A stretch of DNA of 64,000 nt from NCBI RefSeq assembly GCF_032854445.1, contig NC_088296.1:992001-1056000 (forward strand), read 5' to 3'. Shown piece after piece: positions 51,719 to 63,764 of the stretch. How positions within the stretch are numbered: the first letter of the stretch is position 1; each line of letters opens with the position of its first letter. Source of the stretch: Liolophura sinensis. Taxonomy: Eukaryota > Mollusca > Polyplacophora > Chitonida > Chitonidae. A model generated the notes under the pieces. It ran no database searches, was not told where the DNA came from, and saw only the letters and a list, made by a program, of their open reading frames with translations. Made by a program: the position numbers and the translations under genes.

Positions 51719-54700
51719 ATGAGCGGAAGCTCAGGCTGCCCTTGTACAGCTTTTGGCACTACCCATCACCAAGGCATTGTGGACATTCATGACCCAGGCA
51801 CCCATGTATATGTAAGTCTGAGGACAGAGACAACACCATTGGAATCCTTCTGGGGTGGCTCACAGAAAAGTTGTTGCCAACACCTCATACCCTTTCTATT
51901 ACACTGTTGAAGTCTGCATAACTATCTTTGTTGAACAGCGTACTTCTTATTGTGGCTACTACATCTAGGTTGTATGTCAGCTGATGCACTGCGTAATACC
52001 TTAGCGGTAACAGGCTACCAGCGACCCATGAGGGTATGCAGTAACAGCAACTACAGAGAGGGTTTCTGTTAGTCATGATTTGCCATATAAGTGTTCAGTG
52101 AAATCGATTTTTGCATTTGAGTTTCAGAGTGTCTATGAAAAATAGTTTTCTTCTAATACCCATATTTTAGGCTTTTTACACTAAATGAAGTTTGACATGA
52201 CCTTTTTTTTCTTGATTTCATTAGCAGGTCATGCACAGGCCACTTCATCAAGCACTGTGTTTGATGACGGTCAGGTCATGCATACACATGCATATATACA
52301 GAGAAATATGAATATGATAACCTGTAACTGTTTACCTTTGTCCAAGAAAAAAATTTATGTTTCACTTTCTTTTGTACTTTGAGGACTTATGAGCCACAAG
52401 TGTCACTCTTGGGTTTCGGTAAATTCTGTTTTACCCTATTTCCTCAAACTTTTAAAGTTTTAAAAGCATGAAAAAAAGCAACTTTCAGCGCAATTTATGC
52501 ACATTTTTAATTTGATATTGGTGACAAAACTACATTGGTTGGATTGGTCACTTACAGGGCCTCACAAAATGTATAATTTTATCAGTCAATATGAACTAAT
52601 GCCTTTAGAATAACTTTTTAACAAACACAGAAGAAATGATGTGAGAATAATTTCCTTACAATTCATGACAGAATAAATAAGACCACCCCACAAGACATTT
52701 GCAACTGTACTGACATCTACATGTACATGTATGTAGGCTGATATACGTTGAAAACACGGAGGAAAGGCATGTGTACAATGGAGAATGCACAGTGTGATGA
52801 TGTATTGGTATGTGTGTACCAGGGAGACTGCACAGTGTGATGATGTATTGGTATGTGTGTATAACAGAAACTGCACAGTGTGATGATGTATTGGTATGTG
52901 TGTACCAGGGAGACTGCACAGTGTGATGATGTATTGGTATGTGTGTATAACAGAAACTGCACAGTGTGATGATGTATTGGTATGTGTGTACAACAGAGAA
53001 TGCACAGTGTGATGATGTATTGGTATGTGTGTACAACAGAAACTGCACAGTGTGATGATGTATTGGTATGTGTGTACAACAGAGACTGCACAATGTGATG
53101 ATGTATTGGTATGTGTGTACAACAGAGACTGCACAATGTGATGATGTATTGGTATGTGTGTACAACAGAGACTGCACAGTGTGATGATGTATTGGTATGT
53201 GGTTACAACAGAGACTTCACAGTGTGATGATGTATTGGTAGGTGTGTACAACAGAGACTGCACAATGTGATGATGTATTGGTATGTGTGTACAACAGAGA
53301 CTTCACAGTGTGATGATGTATTGGTATGTGGTTACAACAGAGACTTCACAGTGTGATGATGTATTGGTATGTGTGTACAACAGAGACTTCACAGTGTGAT
53401 GATGTATTGGTATGTGTGTACAACAGAGACTTCACAATATGATGATGTATTGGTATGTGTGTACAACAGAGACTTCACAATCTGATGATGTATTGGTATG
53501 TGTGTACAACAGAGACTTCACAATCTGATGATGTATTGGTATGTGTGTACAACAGAGACTTCACAATCTGATGATGTATTGGTATGTGTGTACAACAGAG
53601 ACTTCACAATGTGATGATGTATTGGTATGTGTGTACAATGGAGACTGCACAGTGTGATGATGTATTGGTATGTGTGTACAACAGAGACTGCACAGTATGA
53701 TGATGTATTGGTATGTGTGTACAACAGAGACTTCACAATGTGATGATGTATTGGTATTTGTGTACAATGTATTGGTATGTGTGTACAACAGAGACTGCAC
53801 AGTATGATGATGTATTGGTATGTGTGTACAACAGAGACTGCACAATGTGATGATGTATTGGTATTTGTGTACAATGGAGTCTGCACAATGTGATGATGTA
53901 TTGGTATGTGTGTACAACAGAGACTGCACAGTGTGATGATGTATTGGTATGTGTGTACAACAGAGACTGCACAGTGTGATGATGTATTGGTATTTGTGTA
54001 CAATGGAGTCTGCACAATGTGATGATGTATTGGTATGTGTGTACAATGGAGTCTGCACAGTGTGATGATGTATTGGTATGTGGTTACAACAGAGACTTCA
54101 CAGTGTGATGATGTATTGGTATGTGTGTACAATGGAGACTTCACAGTGTGATGATGTATTGGTATGTGTGTACAACAGAGACTTCACAGTGTGATGATGT
54201 ATTGGTATGTGTGTACAATGGAGGCTGCTCAATGTGATGATGTATTGGTATGTGTGTACAGCGGAGGCTGCACAATATGATGATGTATTGGTATGTGTGT
54301 ACAACAGAGACTTCACAATGTGATGATGTATTGGTATGTGTGTACAACAGAGACTTCACAATGTGATGATGTATTGGTATGTGTGTACAGCGGAGGCTGC
54401 CCAATGTGATGATGTATTGGTATTCATATGTGATGTAGCGATGTGATACTTGTTTATTACAACACAATGCTGTAAGTTATCCTGAAGAATGGGAGACAAG
54501 CAAATTACAGTTCTCTGTCTATAACTCTGGTCTTAATAGAGTGTAGAGTAGAGAAACAGGTCATAGCCATCCTCACTGACCAATGAAAAGAGGGCTTACA
54601 ATACACGTAAGTGACAACGAAAAAGTTCTTCAAAAGCTGTAACAAGTAGGTTATTTGTCCATGCACATGCATGCTTTTTTTTCTTAGAAATCAGTCATGT

Positions 54701-55240
54701 TGACAAAACTGAACAAAAAGCCTTATTTTATTGCCCTTTGTGTATTAATGTATAAATTAATTAGTAATCCAGCAAAGTCCTGGAAGTACTTGTACATGTA
54801 TCTTATATCTAGTGCTAGCGAGCTAAATTGATTTACATATGATACTGTGGCAAGCGGGCACCCCCCTCACTATCCCCATTTTGACAAGTGGAAGTGGTGC
54901 AGTACTGCGTAGACCATGTGTAGGTATGTGTGTCAGTGAGCTTAAGGACTTGTGAGTCCAGGTGATCCATTGAGCAGGAGCATCGTTACACTATCACAGG
55001 TGAGGTATCCCCGTGAGGCGCGTGGCTTGCCCCCCCCTCCCCCACCCCTCAGGTCTGGCTGTGGTAGTACACTGTACAAGCAAGGATGTTAGTTTAGATT
55101 TGCCCTGGTTACTATTCTCTCCAATACAGAGTCCCAACTCTGTGAGGCCAAAATATTGGCCGTCTGCCAGTAGTGGTTACTCCATGGAGGGCCTGGAGTG
55201 GGATGACCGCTTGTCGGACTTCAATGATTTGCCGTTCTAA
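51719..55240 (+). CDS. Candidate small protein, two exons, unrecognised
   Basis: Exon 51719-51811 (acceptor TGCCTGTCAAGACAG at 51645-51659, donor GTATAT|GTAAGT) encodes MSGSSGCPCTAFGTTHHQG and IVDIHDPGTHVY. Exon 55130-55240 (acceptor TCTCTCCAATACAG) encodes SPNSVRPKYWPSASSGYSM and EGLEWDDRLSDFNDLPF with TAA. They join in phase 0 to 67 residues: soluble, aromatic and acidic at the C terminus, no signal peptide. Splice sites on the outer and inner sides are good, and AATAAA at 55805 could end the transcript. I do not recognise the family. Extra exons may be missing between the two, and the second exon may not be coding. Treat as a hypothesis. Confidence 0.4.
51812..52786. other. Unannotated stretch, possible intron
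   Basis: A very good acceptor tract (TTTTTTCTTGATTTCATTAG then CAG at 52208) is followed by about 40 open bases and GTCAGG, a possible small exon of unknown phase. Confidence 0.3.
52787..54425. repeat. 43-bp minisatellite, about 38 copies
   Basis: Unit GTGTGTACAACAGAGACTTC then ACAATGTGATGATGTATTGG and TAT. All minus-strand frames stay open for long runs (HTYQYIITLC-type repeats), a by-product. Confidence 0.97.
54426..55129. other. Unannotated stretch
   Basis: A donor-like CACAG|GTGAGG near 54999; no exon secure. Confidence 0.35.
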
Positions 55241-56207
55241 TGTGTATAGATGTTTCTTCAAGGTGCAAACAAATACGGAGACTTTGATGGGGTTGGCTGA
55301 CCGGCCAGAGGCGGTTAAGATTAACAAAGCCTGTCTGACCCGTGCGGATAATTTTGTCAGTTTTACTGATGTTCTACATTCTGTGCATGGACAAAATCCT
55401 AATCTCTGTCCTCCCTTGGCCGATAATTGTGACAAGCAATCGATTATTGATCGATCGGGAGCTCAGCGTTTTCTGTGAACACTTGTCAGAATGTAGGTCA
55501 ATGTATGCTCATGGTTTTCTCCAGCACAACCTGGTGTGGGCTGTCTGTAAGTTTGCTTGTACGAGGGTCTCTACCTGGGGGGCCCTCTACTACACCATCC
55601 CATTCTGAACTTCTTCCCTGTTTACTGTACATCATATGCACTGAGAAGCCTGCAGAGCCAATTTCATAAATTTCTCTGTGGATGAATATGTTGGGGGTTT
55701 GCCTATAAATAGCGGGTGTTGAGTATTGGGGTCAGGACTGCTGTGCTGTATGGAACTCCACATACACCTATACACTGCAGTGTAGACAGCCAGTAGCTGT
55801 CTGTAATAAACCTGGGGTATCACAGACTACATGGTGTGTACACTTGTCAGTGTGTGTGCATACATGTGCTATTATGATGATGAGGATGATGCTAATCACA
55901 GTGTGTGGGGGTGGGGGTGGGGTGGGGGGCAGAAGAGTGTGGGAGATTTCCAGAGGGCTGTTATTCTCTTGGGCATTTAGGTTAGGATCTTAAGCGAAGA
56001 CATCCACGGGATGAATGCTGCCTGTGTAGATGCCATTTTTCTTACACCTTCCCTGTGACATTTCTTACAGGTTTACATGGTTCAAGAAAGAAATCAATAA
56101 TTAAACGCCTGATATGACCACTTTTTTTTGGCCCTGTGGAATACCGTCTGTTGTTTGTTCCATTTATCTCGTATTCCTGACATTGTTTTATTGTCTACAT
56201 CTTTTAG
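55241..56207 (+). other. Possible 3' UTR and flank of the small-protein candidate
   Basis: Two overlapping frames are open here, 55173-55478 and 55339-55608; neither resembles a family I know. AATAAA lies at 55805-55810. Confidence 0.35.
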
Positions 56208-56237
56208 CTGACCAAAGGCTCCTTTCACATGTACCAG
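56208..56237 (+). CDS. Candidate 30-nt microexon
   Basis: Acceptor TTGTCTACATCTTTTAG and donor TACCAG|GTATGT enclose ten open codons (LTKGSFHMYQ). No parent protein recognised. The array that follows repeats its donor. Confidence 0.3.
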
Positions 56238-56249
56238 GTATGTTATGAC

Positions 56250-57285
56250 AATTTTGAAAAAGGTGTCCAAGATAGGCAAGAGTGTTTAAATAGGGCAGGG
56301 TAGAGTGTTCAAGATAGGCAAGGGTGTTTTAATAGGGTAGGGTACAGTGTTCAAGTTAGGCAAGGGTGTTAAGGTAAGACAGGTATGTTCAAATGAGACA
56401 AGGTGTTTAGGACAGGTTGTCCAACTTAGGCAAGGGTGTTAGCGTAAGACAGGTATGTTCAAATGAGGCAAGGGTATTAGGGTAAGACAGGTATGGCCAA
56501 ATGAGACAAGGTGTTTAGGACAGGTTGTCCAACTTCGGCAAGGTTGTTAGCGTAAGACAAGCATGTCCAAATGAGACAAGGTGTTTAGGACAGGTTGTCC
56601 AACTTAGGCAAGGGTGTTAGCATAAGACAGGTATGTTCAAATGAGGCAAGGGTATTAGGGTAAGACAGGTATGGCCAAATGAGACAAGGTGTTTAGGACA
56701 GGTTGTCCAACTTAGGCAAGGGTGTTAGCGTAAGACAGGTATGTTCAACTGAGGCAAGGGTGTTAGGGTAAGACAGGTATGTCCAAATGAGACAAGGTGT
56801 TTAGGACAGGCTGTCCAACTTAGGCAAGGGTGTTAGCGTAAGACAGGTTGTTCAACTTAGGCAAGGGTGTTAAGGTAGGACAGGCATGTCCAAATGAGAC
56901 AAGGTGTTTAGGACAGGTTGTTCAACTTAGGCAAGGGTGTTAGCGTAAGACAGGTATGTTCAAATGAGGCAAGGGTGTTGGGGTAAGACAGGTATGTCCA
57001 AATGAGACAAGATGTTTAGGACAGGTTGTCCAACTTAGACAAGGGTGTTAGCGTAAGACAGGTATGTTCAAATGAGGCAAGGGTGTTAGGGTAAGACAGG
57101 TATGGCCAAATGAGACAAGGTGTTTAGGACAGGTTGTCCAACTTAGGCAAGGGTGTTAAGGTAGGACAGGTATGTCCAAGTGAGACGAGGTGTTTAGGAC
57201 AAGGCGCCCAACTTAAGCAAAGGTGTTGGGGTGGGACAGGTATGTCCAGATGAGGCAAGGTGTTTAGGACAGGGTGTTCAACTTA
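56250..57285 (+). repeat. Array of about 35-bp units carrying a donor-like CAG|GTATGT
   Basis: Units such as AGACAGGTATGTTCAAATGA, GACAAGGTGTTTAGGACAGG and TTGTCCAACTTAGGCAAGGG in a higher-order order of about 100 bp. The first unit resembles CAGGTATGTTATGACAATTT after the microexon candidate. Confidence 0.85.
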
Positions 57286-58014
57286 CATATATGTGAGTTT
57301 GGAAATTTTAGAACAGGCTGACCTAAAGACAGAGATGACACCTTGGTTGATATCCATGGAGCATTCATACATCTACATAGTGCAAGACATTTTTTCTTTT
57401 TGTTTTTTACCTGCAAGTTGTGCACCGCTAAATGTATGGGATACACAAACACACTAAAATGAAAAGACGTGTTAACACTTCGAATTAGCACTTTGTTTAA
57501 TACATTGTCATAATATCAGAGCTAATCAGTTCCTTTCTCATGCTTCTGCAATTGTCAGATTTTTGCCACTTGGCTATTGATGACTTGTTGTTGCAACATT
57601 GTCATTCTACACTCCTACATGGCAATGCTTTCTTCAGCATGTTTTTCCGTGTCGATAGTTTCTGTGGTTTGTTTAACAACATTTTTACATGATTTCTGAT
57701 TGTAACTGCTACTTTTAAAGATTTCTTTCAAATTTTATCAGCACTTCATCACAGTTCACTTAATAAAAGTATATATAAGAAGTGAAATACTCCACCAAAT
57801 TTTATCCCACCCTGAGATAATCTGTTTTCAACACGTGATACATTGGCCAAAATCCCACTTGACTTCTAGGGGTTAATTTGTGGGTTAGGGTACCTTTCTA
57901 TTAATGTGCAAACAATCACAACAGTGGCAGAATTTTGATAGACTTTATATGAACTTTTAAACACAAATCCTAAAACATGATTGTATCACCTATCAGATTC
58001 ACTTGGTTGCAAGC
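57286..58014. other. Unannotated stretch
   Basis: Nothing recognised. Confidence 0.4.
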
Positions 58015-58850
58015 GGTGCTGTTACAGGGAAATGGTTACCTGCACTTCCGTAAATCCTCATGCACTTTGTGCTCGTCTGCATTGGGAATTCCAGACCTAC
58101 AGGGAAAAGGTTACCTGCACTTCTGTGAATCCACATGCAGTTTGTGCTTGTGTGCATTGGGAATTCCAGACCTACAGGGAAATAGTTACCTGCACTTCTG
58201 TAAATCCACATGCAGTTTGTGCACATGTGCATTGGGACTTTCACACCTACAGGGAAATAGTTACCTGCACTTCTGTAAATCCACATGCAGTTTGTGCTCC
58301 TGTGCATTGTGACTTTCACACCTACAGGGAAATGGTTACCTGCACTTCTGTAAATCCACATGAAGTTTGTGCACATGTGCATTGGGACTTTCACACCTAC
58401 AGGGAAATGGTTACCTGCACTTCTGTAAATCCACATGCAGTTTGTGCACATGTGCATTGGGACTTTCACACCTACAGGGAAATGGTTACCGGCACTTCTG
58501 TAAATCCACATGCAGTTTGTGCACATGAACATTGAGACTTTCACACTTACAGGGAAATGGTTACCGACACTTCTGTAAATCCACATGCAGTTTGTGCACA
58601 TGTGGATAGAGACTTTCACACCTACAGGGAAATAGTTACCTGCACTTCTGTGAATCCACATGCAGTTTGTGCACATGTGCATTGTGACTTTCACACCTAC
58701 AGGGAAATGGTTTCCTACACTTCTGTAAATCCATGTTCATTTTGTGCTCGTGTGCATTGGGAATTCCGCACCTACAGGGAAATGGTTACCGGCACTTCTG
58801 TGAATACACATGCAGTTTGTGCTCGTGTGCTGTTGTAAACTGCATGTGTG
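58015..58850. repeat. 75-bp minisatellite, about 11 copies
   Basis: Unit CCTACAGGGAAATGGTTACC, TGCACTTCTGTAAATCCACA, TGCAGTTTGTGCACATGTGC, ATTGGGACTTTCACA. The period is 25 codons, so several frames stay open on both strands; by-products. Confidence 0.97.
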
Positions 58851-59004
58851 CCTTGGGAATTTCAGACCATTTTCAAACATGTGCACATATACTGTACATG
58901 TGTGTCCTGGCTAAATACTATTTCCATACCTTTTTTAATATGAAAAGTGAAACAATGAAACCATAATTAATGGTCATTATAATGATCATTATTTTAGCAT
59001 GGAC

Positions 59005-61335
59005 TAACAGGCTGTACACTTCATGTAGGTGTGTGTGATTAGCCACAAGGGACCATTTCAGCCCCTCTGTGTATAGTATTATACTGGGCTGTACACTTCA
59101 TGTAGGTGTGTGTGATTAGCCCCAGGTGACCATTTCAGTCCCTCTGTGTATAGTATTATACTGGGCTGTACACTTCATGTAGGTGTGTGTGATTAGCCAC
59201 AAGGGACCATTTTATCCCCTCTGTGTATAGTATTATACTGGGCTGTACAGTTCATGTAGGTGTGTGTGATTAGCCCCAGGTGACCATTTCAGTCCCTCTG
59301 TGTATAGTATTATACTGGGCTGTACACTTCATGTAGGTGTGTGTGATTAGCCACAAGGGACCATTTCAGCCCCTCTGTGTATAGTATACTGGGCTGTACA
59401 CTTCATGTAGGTGTGTGTGATTAGCCCCAAGTGACCATTTCATCCCCTCTGTGTATAGTATTATACTGGGCTGCACACTTCATGTATGTGTGTGTGTGTG
59501 ATTAGCCACAAGGGACCATTTCAGTCCCTCTGTGTATAGTATTATACTGGGCTGTACAGTTCATGTAGGTGTGTGTGATTAGCCCCAAATGACCATTTCA
59601 GTCCCTCTGTGTATAGTATTATACTGGGCTGTACACTTCATGTAGGTGTGTGTGATTAGCCCCAAGTGACCATTTCATCCCCTCTGTGTATAGTATTGTA
59701 CTGGGCTGTACACCTCATGTAGGTGTGTGTGATTAGCCCCAGGTGACCATTTCATCCCCTCTGTGTATAGTATTATACTGTGCTGTACAGTTCATGTAGG
59801 TGTGTGTGATTAGCCCCAGGTGACCATTTCATCCCCTCTGTGTATAGTATTGTACTGGGCTGTACAGTTCATGTAGGTGTGTGTGATTAGCCCCAGGTGA
59901 CCATTTCAGTCCCTCTGTGTATAGTATTATACTGGGCTGTACACTTCATGTAGATGTGTGTGTGATTAGCCACAAGGGACCATTTCAGCCCCTCTGTGTA
60001 TAGTATACTGGGCTGTACACTTCATGTAGGTGTGTGTGATTAGCCCCAAGTGACCATTTCATCCCCTCTGTGTATAGTATTATACTGGGCTGTACACTTC
60101 ATGTAGATGTGTGTGTGATTAGCCACAAGTGACCATTTCATCCCCTCTGTGTATAGTATTATACTGGGCTGTAGAGTTCATGTAGGTGTGTGTGATTAGC
60201 CCCAGGTGACCATTTTAGTCCCTCTGTGTATAGTATTATACTGGGCTGTACACTTCGTGTAGATGTGTGTGTGATTAGCCACAAGGGACCATTTCAGCCC
60301 CTCTGTGTATAGTATACTGGGCTGTACACTTCATGTAGATGTGTGTGTGATTAGCCACAAGTGACCATTTCATCCCCTCTGTGTATAGTATTATACTGGG
60401 CTGTACACTTCATGTAGATGTGTGTGTGATTAGCCCCATGGGACCATTTCATCCCTCTGTGTATAGTATTATACTGGGCTGTACACTTCATGTAGGTGTG
60501 TGTGATTAGCCCCAAGTGACCATTTCAGTCCCTCTGTGTATAGTATTATACTGGGCTGCACACTTCATGTAGGTGTGTGATTAGCCCCAAGTGACCATTT
60601 CATCCCCTCTGTGTATAGTATTATACTGGGCTGCACACTTCATGTAGGTGTGTGATGAGCCCCAGGTGACCATTTCAGTCCCTCTGTGTATAGTATTATA
60701 CTGGGCTGTACAGTTCATGTAGGTGTGTGTGATTAGCCAAAAGGGACCATTTCATCTCCTCTGTGTATAGTATTATACTGGGCTGTACAGTTCATGTAGG
60801 TGTGTGCGATTAGCCCCGGGTGACCATTTCATCCCCTCTGTGTATAGATTATACTGGGCTGTACAGTTCATGTAGGTGTGTGTGATTAACCCCAAGTGAC
60901 CATTTTATCCCCTCTTTATAGTATTATACTGGGCTGTACACTTCATGTAGGTGTGTGTGATTAGCCCCAAGTGACCATTTCATCCCCTCTGTGTATAGTA
61001 TTATACTGTGCTGTTCAGTTCATGTAGGTGTGTGTGATTAGCCCCTGGTGACCATTTCATCCCCTCTGTGTATAATATACTGTGCTGTAGAGTTCATGTA
61101 GGTGTGTGTGATTAGCCCCAAGTGACCATTTTATCCCCTCTGTGTATAGTATTATACTGTGCTGTACACTTCATGTAGGTGTGTGTGATTAGCCCCTGGT
61201 GACCATTTTATCCCCTCTGTGTATAATATACTGTGCTGTACACTTCATGTAGGTGTGTGTGATTAGCCCCAAGTGACCATTTCATCCCCTCTGTTTATAG
61301 TATTATACTGTGCTGTACACTTCATGTAGGTGGGT
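59005..61335. repeat. About 77-bp minisatellite, about 30 copies
   Basis: Unit GTATAGTATTATACTGGGCT, GTACACTTCATGTAGGTGTG, TGTGATTAGCCCCAAGTGAC, CATTTCATCCCCTCTGT with small indels. Confidence 0.97.
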
Positions 61336-61506
61336 GTCATCCGAGCATTCACAGCACTGCATCACTAAAGCCTGTCAGTGTAAAAACCCAAGCCTACATA
61401 TTGTTAACCAGCTGTATTAAATTGGTGGATGGCTTTACCTTAAGGCAGACCTGAGCTTTTTGGTAAGGTTTTAACTTGACCCCTGACCTTTGCCTTGTTG
61501 TAATAG

Positions 61507-61637
61507 TTTGTCAATCCCTGCTGACCCTCCCAGTCTTCAGCAAAGCAGATCCTTCTGGTTTATTGAAGATAAGAACAATGTAAACAATGTCAGGTTGAAT
61601 GTTCCCAAACCTTCAGGTTGGGAAGACACTGGCAGCT
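61507..61637 (+). CDS. Candidate exon, unrecognised
   Basis: Acceptor TTGCCTTGTTGTAATAG, then one open frame LSIPADPPSLQQSRSFWFIE, DKNNVNNVRLNVPKPSGWED and TGS. The composition looks protein-like, but the donor (AGCT|GTAGAT) is weak and no family was recognised. It could belong to the same plus-strand gene as the candidates at 51.7 and 56.2 kb. Confidence 0.3.
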
Positions 61638-62714
61638 GTAGATGTACATGTGCCAGACCGTACACTGTAACTCACAGACATTTCTGTTTTACAATCTTGC
61701 CACCAGGATCTTGGTACTGTGAAGCTTAGACTTCCTGAATCGACATTGCTGTGGAGCACATGGACTTAAATTAATGCTGCACAATTATTTTAAGGATTTG
61801 AAAACAACCGATTTCTACCAGTTGAATTCCTACCCGTTGGATTTCTACCTGTTGGATCAGGACGTAAGGGATGTGCTTTTGAAAGTAGGACATGTACATG
61901 TAGGTATAATGTATGTACTTGTGAGTGTTCAGAGCGATTCATCAAATTCAACTAGTAGATGGAAACACATCTAAAACAGTCTTTTCCAAAGACACTTTCT
62001 GGTGATGTGAATTTTGCAAATGCAATATTACAATCTCATGAAATACCAGTTTTGTTTTGACTGGTCGACTCATGCAGTTGTGACTTAACCCTGAATGTTT
62101 GTGAATTACTGTACATTTACATGTGGGTTTAATAGTGAAAATTACTGTTATTCAATTGTTTTTAATGCTGTTCAGTGTCCCGTTCTCAAGAATTTTCAGT
62201 GGTCGAAATTAGCACGTCTGCATGCCTGTACTCTTCCCATGGAAAGGTTTGTAGCCTTCCGTCCACTACCTCTACTGAAAGAGCACACAAATCACATTCC
62301 AGAATGACTAGTGGAAACGACTCATCCATTGTAAGCATACGTGTACATGTTGTAAAGTTAATGTGACGGATTGATGCAGGAATGTAAATTCTGGCCTTTG
62401 AAGTTTCGCCAAATCTTTTAGTATTAGAGATCAGGTTTGTGCACTTGGTGAGGGATTGGTGACACAAGGTATGATACTGCTGAAGTAGTTTGGGTTTGGT
62501 CGGAAATTCCATACATGGTTAGTCTGCACGCTTACGCTTTGACCAATGAAAAGTTGTACTAGTTAGCCAAAATATTTTGCTCCAAGTTCATAGGGTAACA
62601 TGGATTACATGTAGGTCACTTTTCCCGCTGATAAGAAAACCAGGGGCCTTGTGATAGAGCGTACATGTGGAAAGCTGAATCAGTAATCATAATATTATAA
62701 ATAAAGGCAAACGA
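61638..62714. other. Unannotated stretch
   Basis: Nothing recognised. Confidence 0.4.
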
Positions 62715-62957
62715 GAGAGCCTCTATGGCCAAGGTTTTTAGCACACCAGCATGGCGCAAAGGCCCATTGGAGCCTCTCACCTATGCAGTGGGTTCAAGTC
62801 CAGCTCATGCTGGCGTATGTGGGAAGGGCTGCGGATGGTCGTGGTCTTCTTCCAGGCTCTTTCCAGCTTCATCCCACCACAATGCTGGCCACCATCGTAT
62901 AAGTGAAATATTCTTGAGTATGGCGTAAAACACCAATCAAATAAACAAATAAGTAAA
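62715..62957 (+). repeat. SINE copy, sense strand
   Basis: GAGCCTCTCACCTATGCAGT, GGGTTCAAGTCCAGCTCATG (B box), ATTCTTGAGTATGGCGTAAA and an AATCAAATAAACAAATAAG tail. It is the only clear copy right of 46 kb. Confidence 0.9.
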
Positions 62958-63044
62958 AGCTTTGTGTTTGATATGGACTAAAAATAGAGGCTAGCCCAAC
63001 CACAGCTACAGTGTCTGCTGTACATGTACACATACATGTTTGAC

Positions 63045-63355
63045 CACATAACACTGAAAGCTGCTTGGGGCACTGTTGTAACTTGTGCACTATCCATGTT
63101 ATTTATCCTGCGTGTATGTGACCCCTGTGACCTCATAACACTGAAAGCTGCTTGGGGCACTGTTGTAACTTGTGCACTATCCATGTTATTTGTCCTGCGT
63201 GTATGTGACCCCTGTGACCTCATAACACTGAAAGCTGCTTGGGGCACTGTTGTAACTTGTGCACTATCCATGTTATTTGTCCTGCGTGTATGTGACCCCT
63301 GTGACCTCATAACACTGAAAGCTGCTTGGGGCACTGTTGTAACACGTGCACTATC
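63045..63355. repeat. 87-bp tandem repeat, about 3.6 copies
   Basis: Unit CCTCATAACACTGAAAGCTG, CTTGGGGCACTGTTGTAACT, TGTGCACTATCCATGTTATT and so on. The period is 29 codons, so both strands stay open; copies nearly identical. Confidence 0.95.
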
Positions 63356-63764
63356 CGTGTACATGTAGCTATTTAATTCCCGGATGATTTGATTGGAGTC
63401 CTGTGTTTATCCTCTAGCTTTGTCTGATTGCCTTTAGTGTGCTTTTGTCAAACCAATATTGATGATAAACACCGGAGTTTGGGAATTCTTCTGATAGTGC
63501 AACGTCTAAAACAACCCAGTTGCCCAAATATTAGAAATTTTTGCGTCATTACAAAATGACATGAGTGTGTGGTATTTTTCTGTAGAAGTAAAGGCTACAA
63601 GCTTTTCGTTAATCCCGCCCCCAGCCTTGTATGTTAAGTGAATGTTTAAAAATAACAACAAAAAAAAAAATTAAAACCTACCAGAATATTTAAATGAGAC
63701 GCTGTGAATTTAGTGGAAATGGATCATGCGCACAGCACTCTGTAAACTTCATATGTAAACAAAC
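63356..63764. other. Unannotated stretch
   Basis: Nothing recognised. Confidence 0.4.

Noticed and set aside
52586-54467. Minus-strand open frames with HTYQYIITLC-type repeats, up to 225 codons.
   Set aside because: Product of the 43-bp array; all three frames give the same repeated peptides in shifted order. No splice or start context.
57977-58838. Open frames on both strands with 25-residue repeats (plus 184 codons, minus 231 codons).
   Set aside because: The 75-bp unit is a multiple of three without stops, so several frames on both strands stay open. No conserved protein recognised.
62978-63368. Paired open frames on both strands over 87-bp repeats.
   Set aside because: The period is 29 codons and the copies are nearly identical; expected by chance from a stop-free unit.
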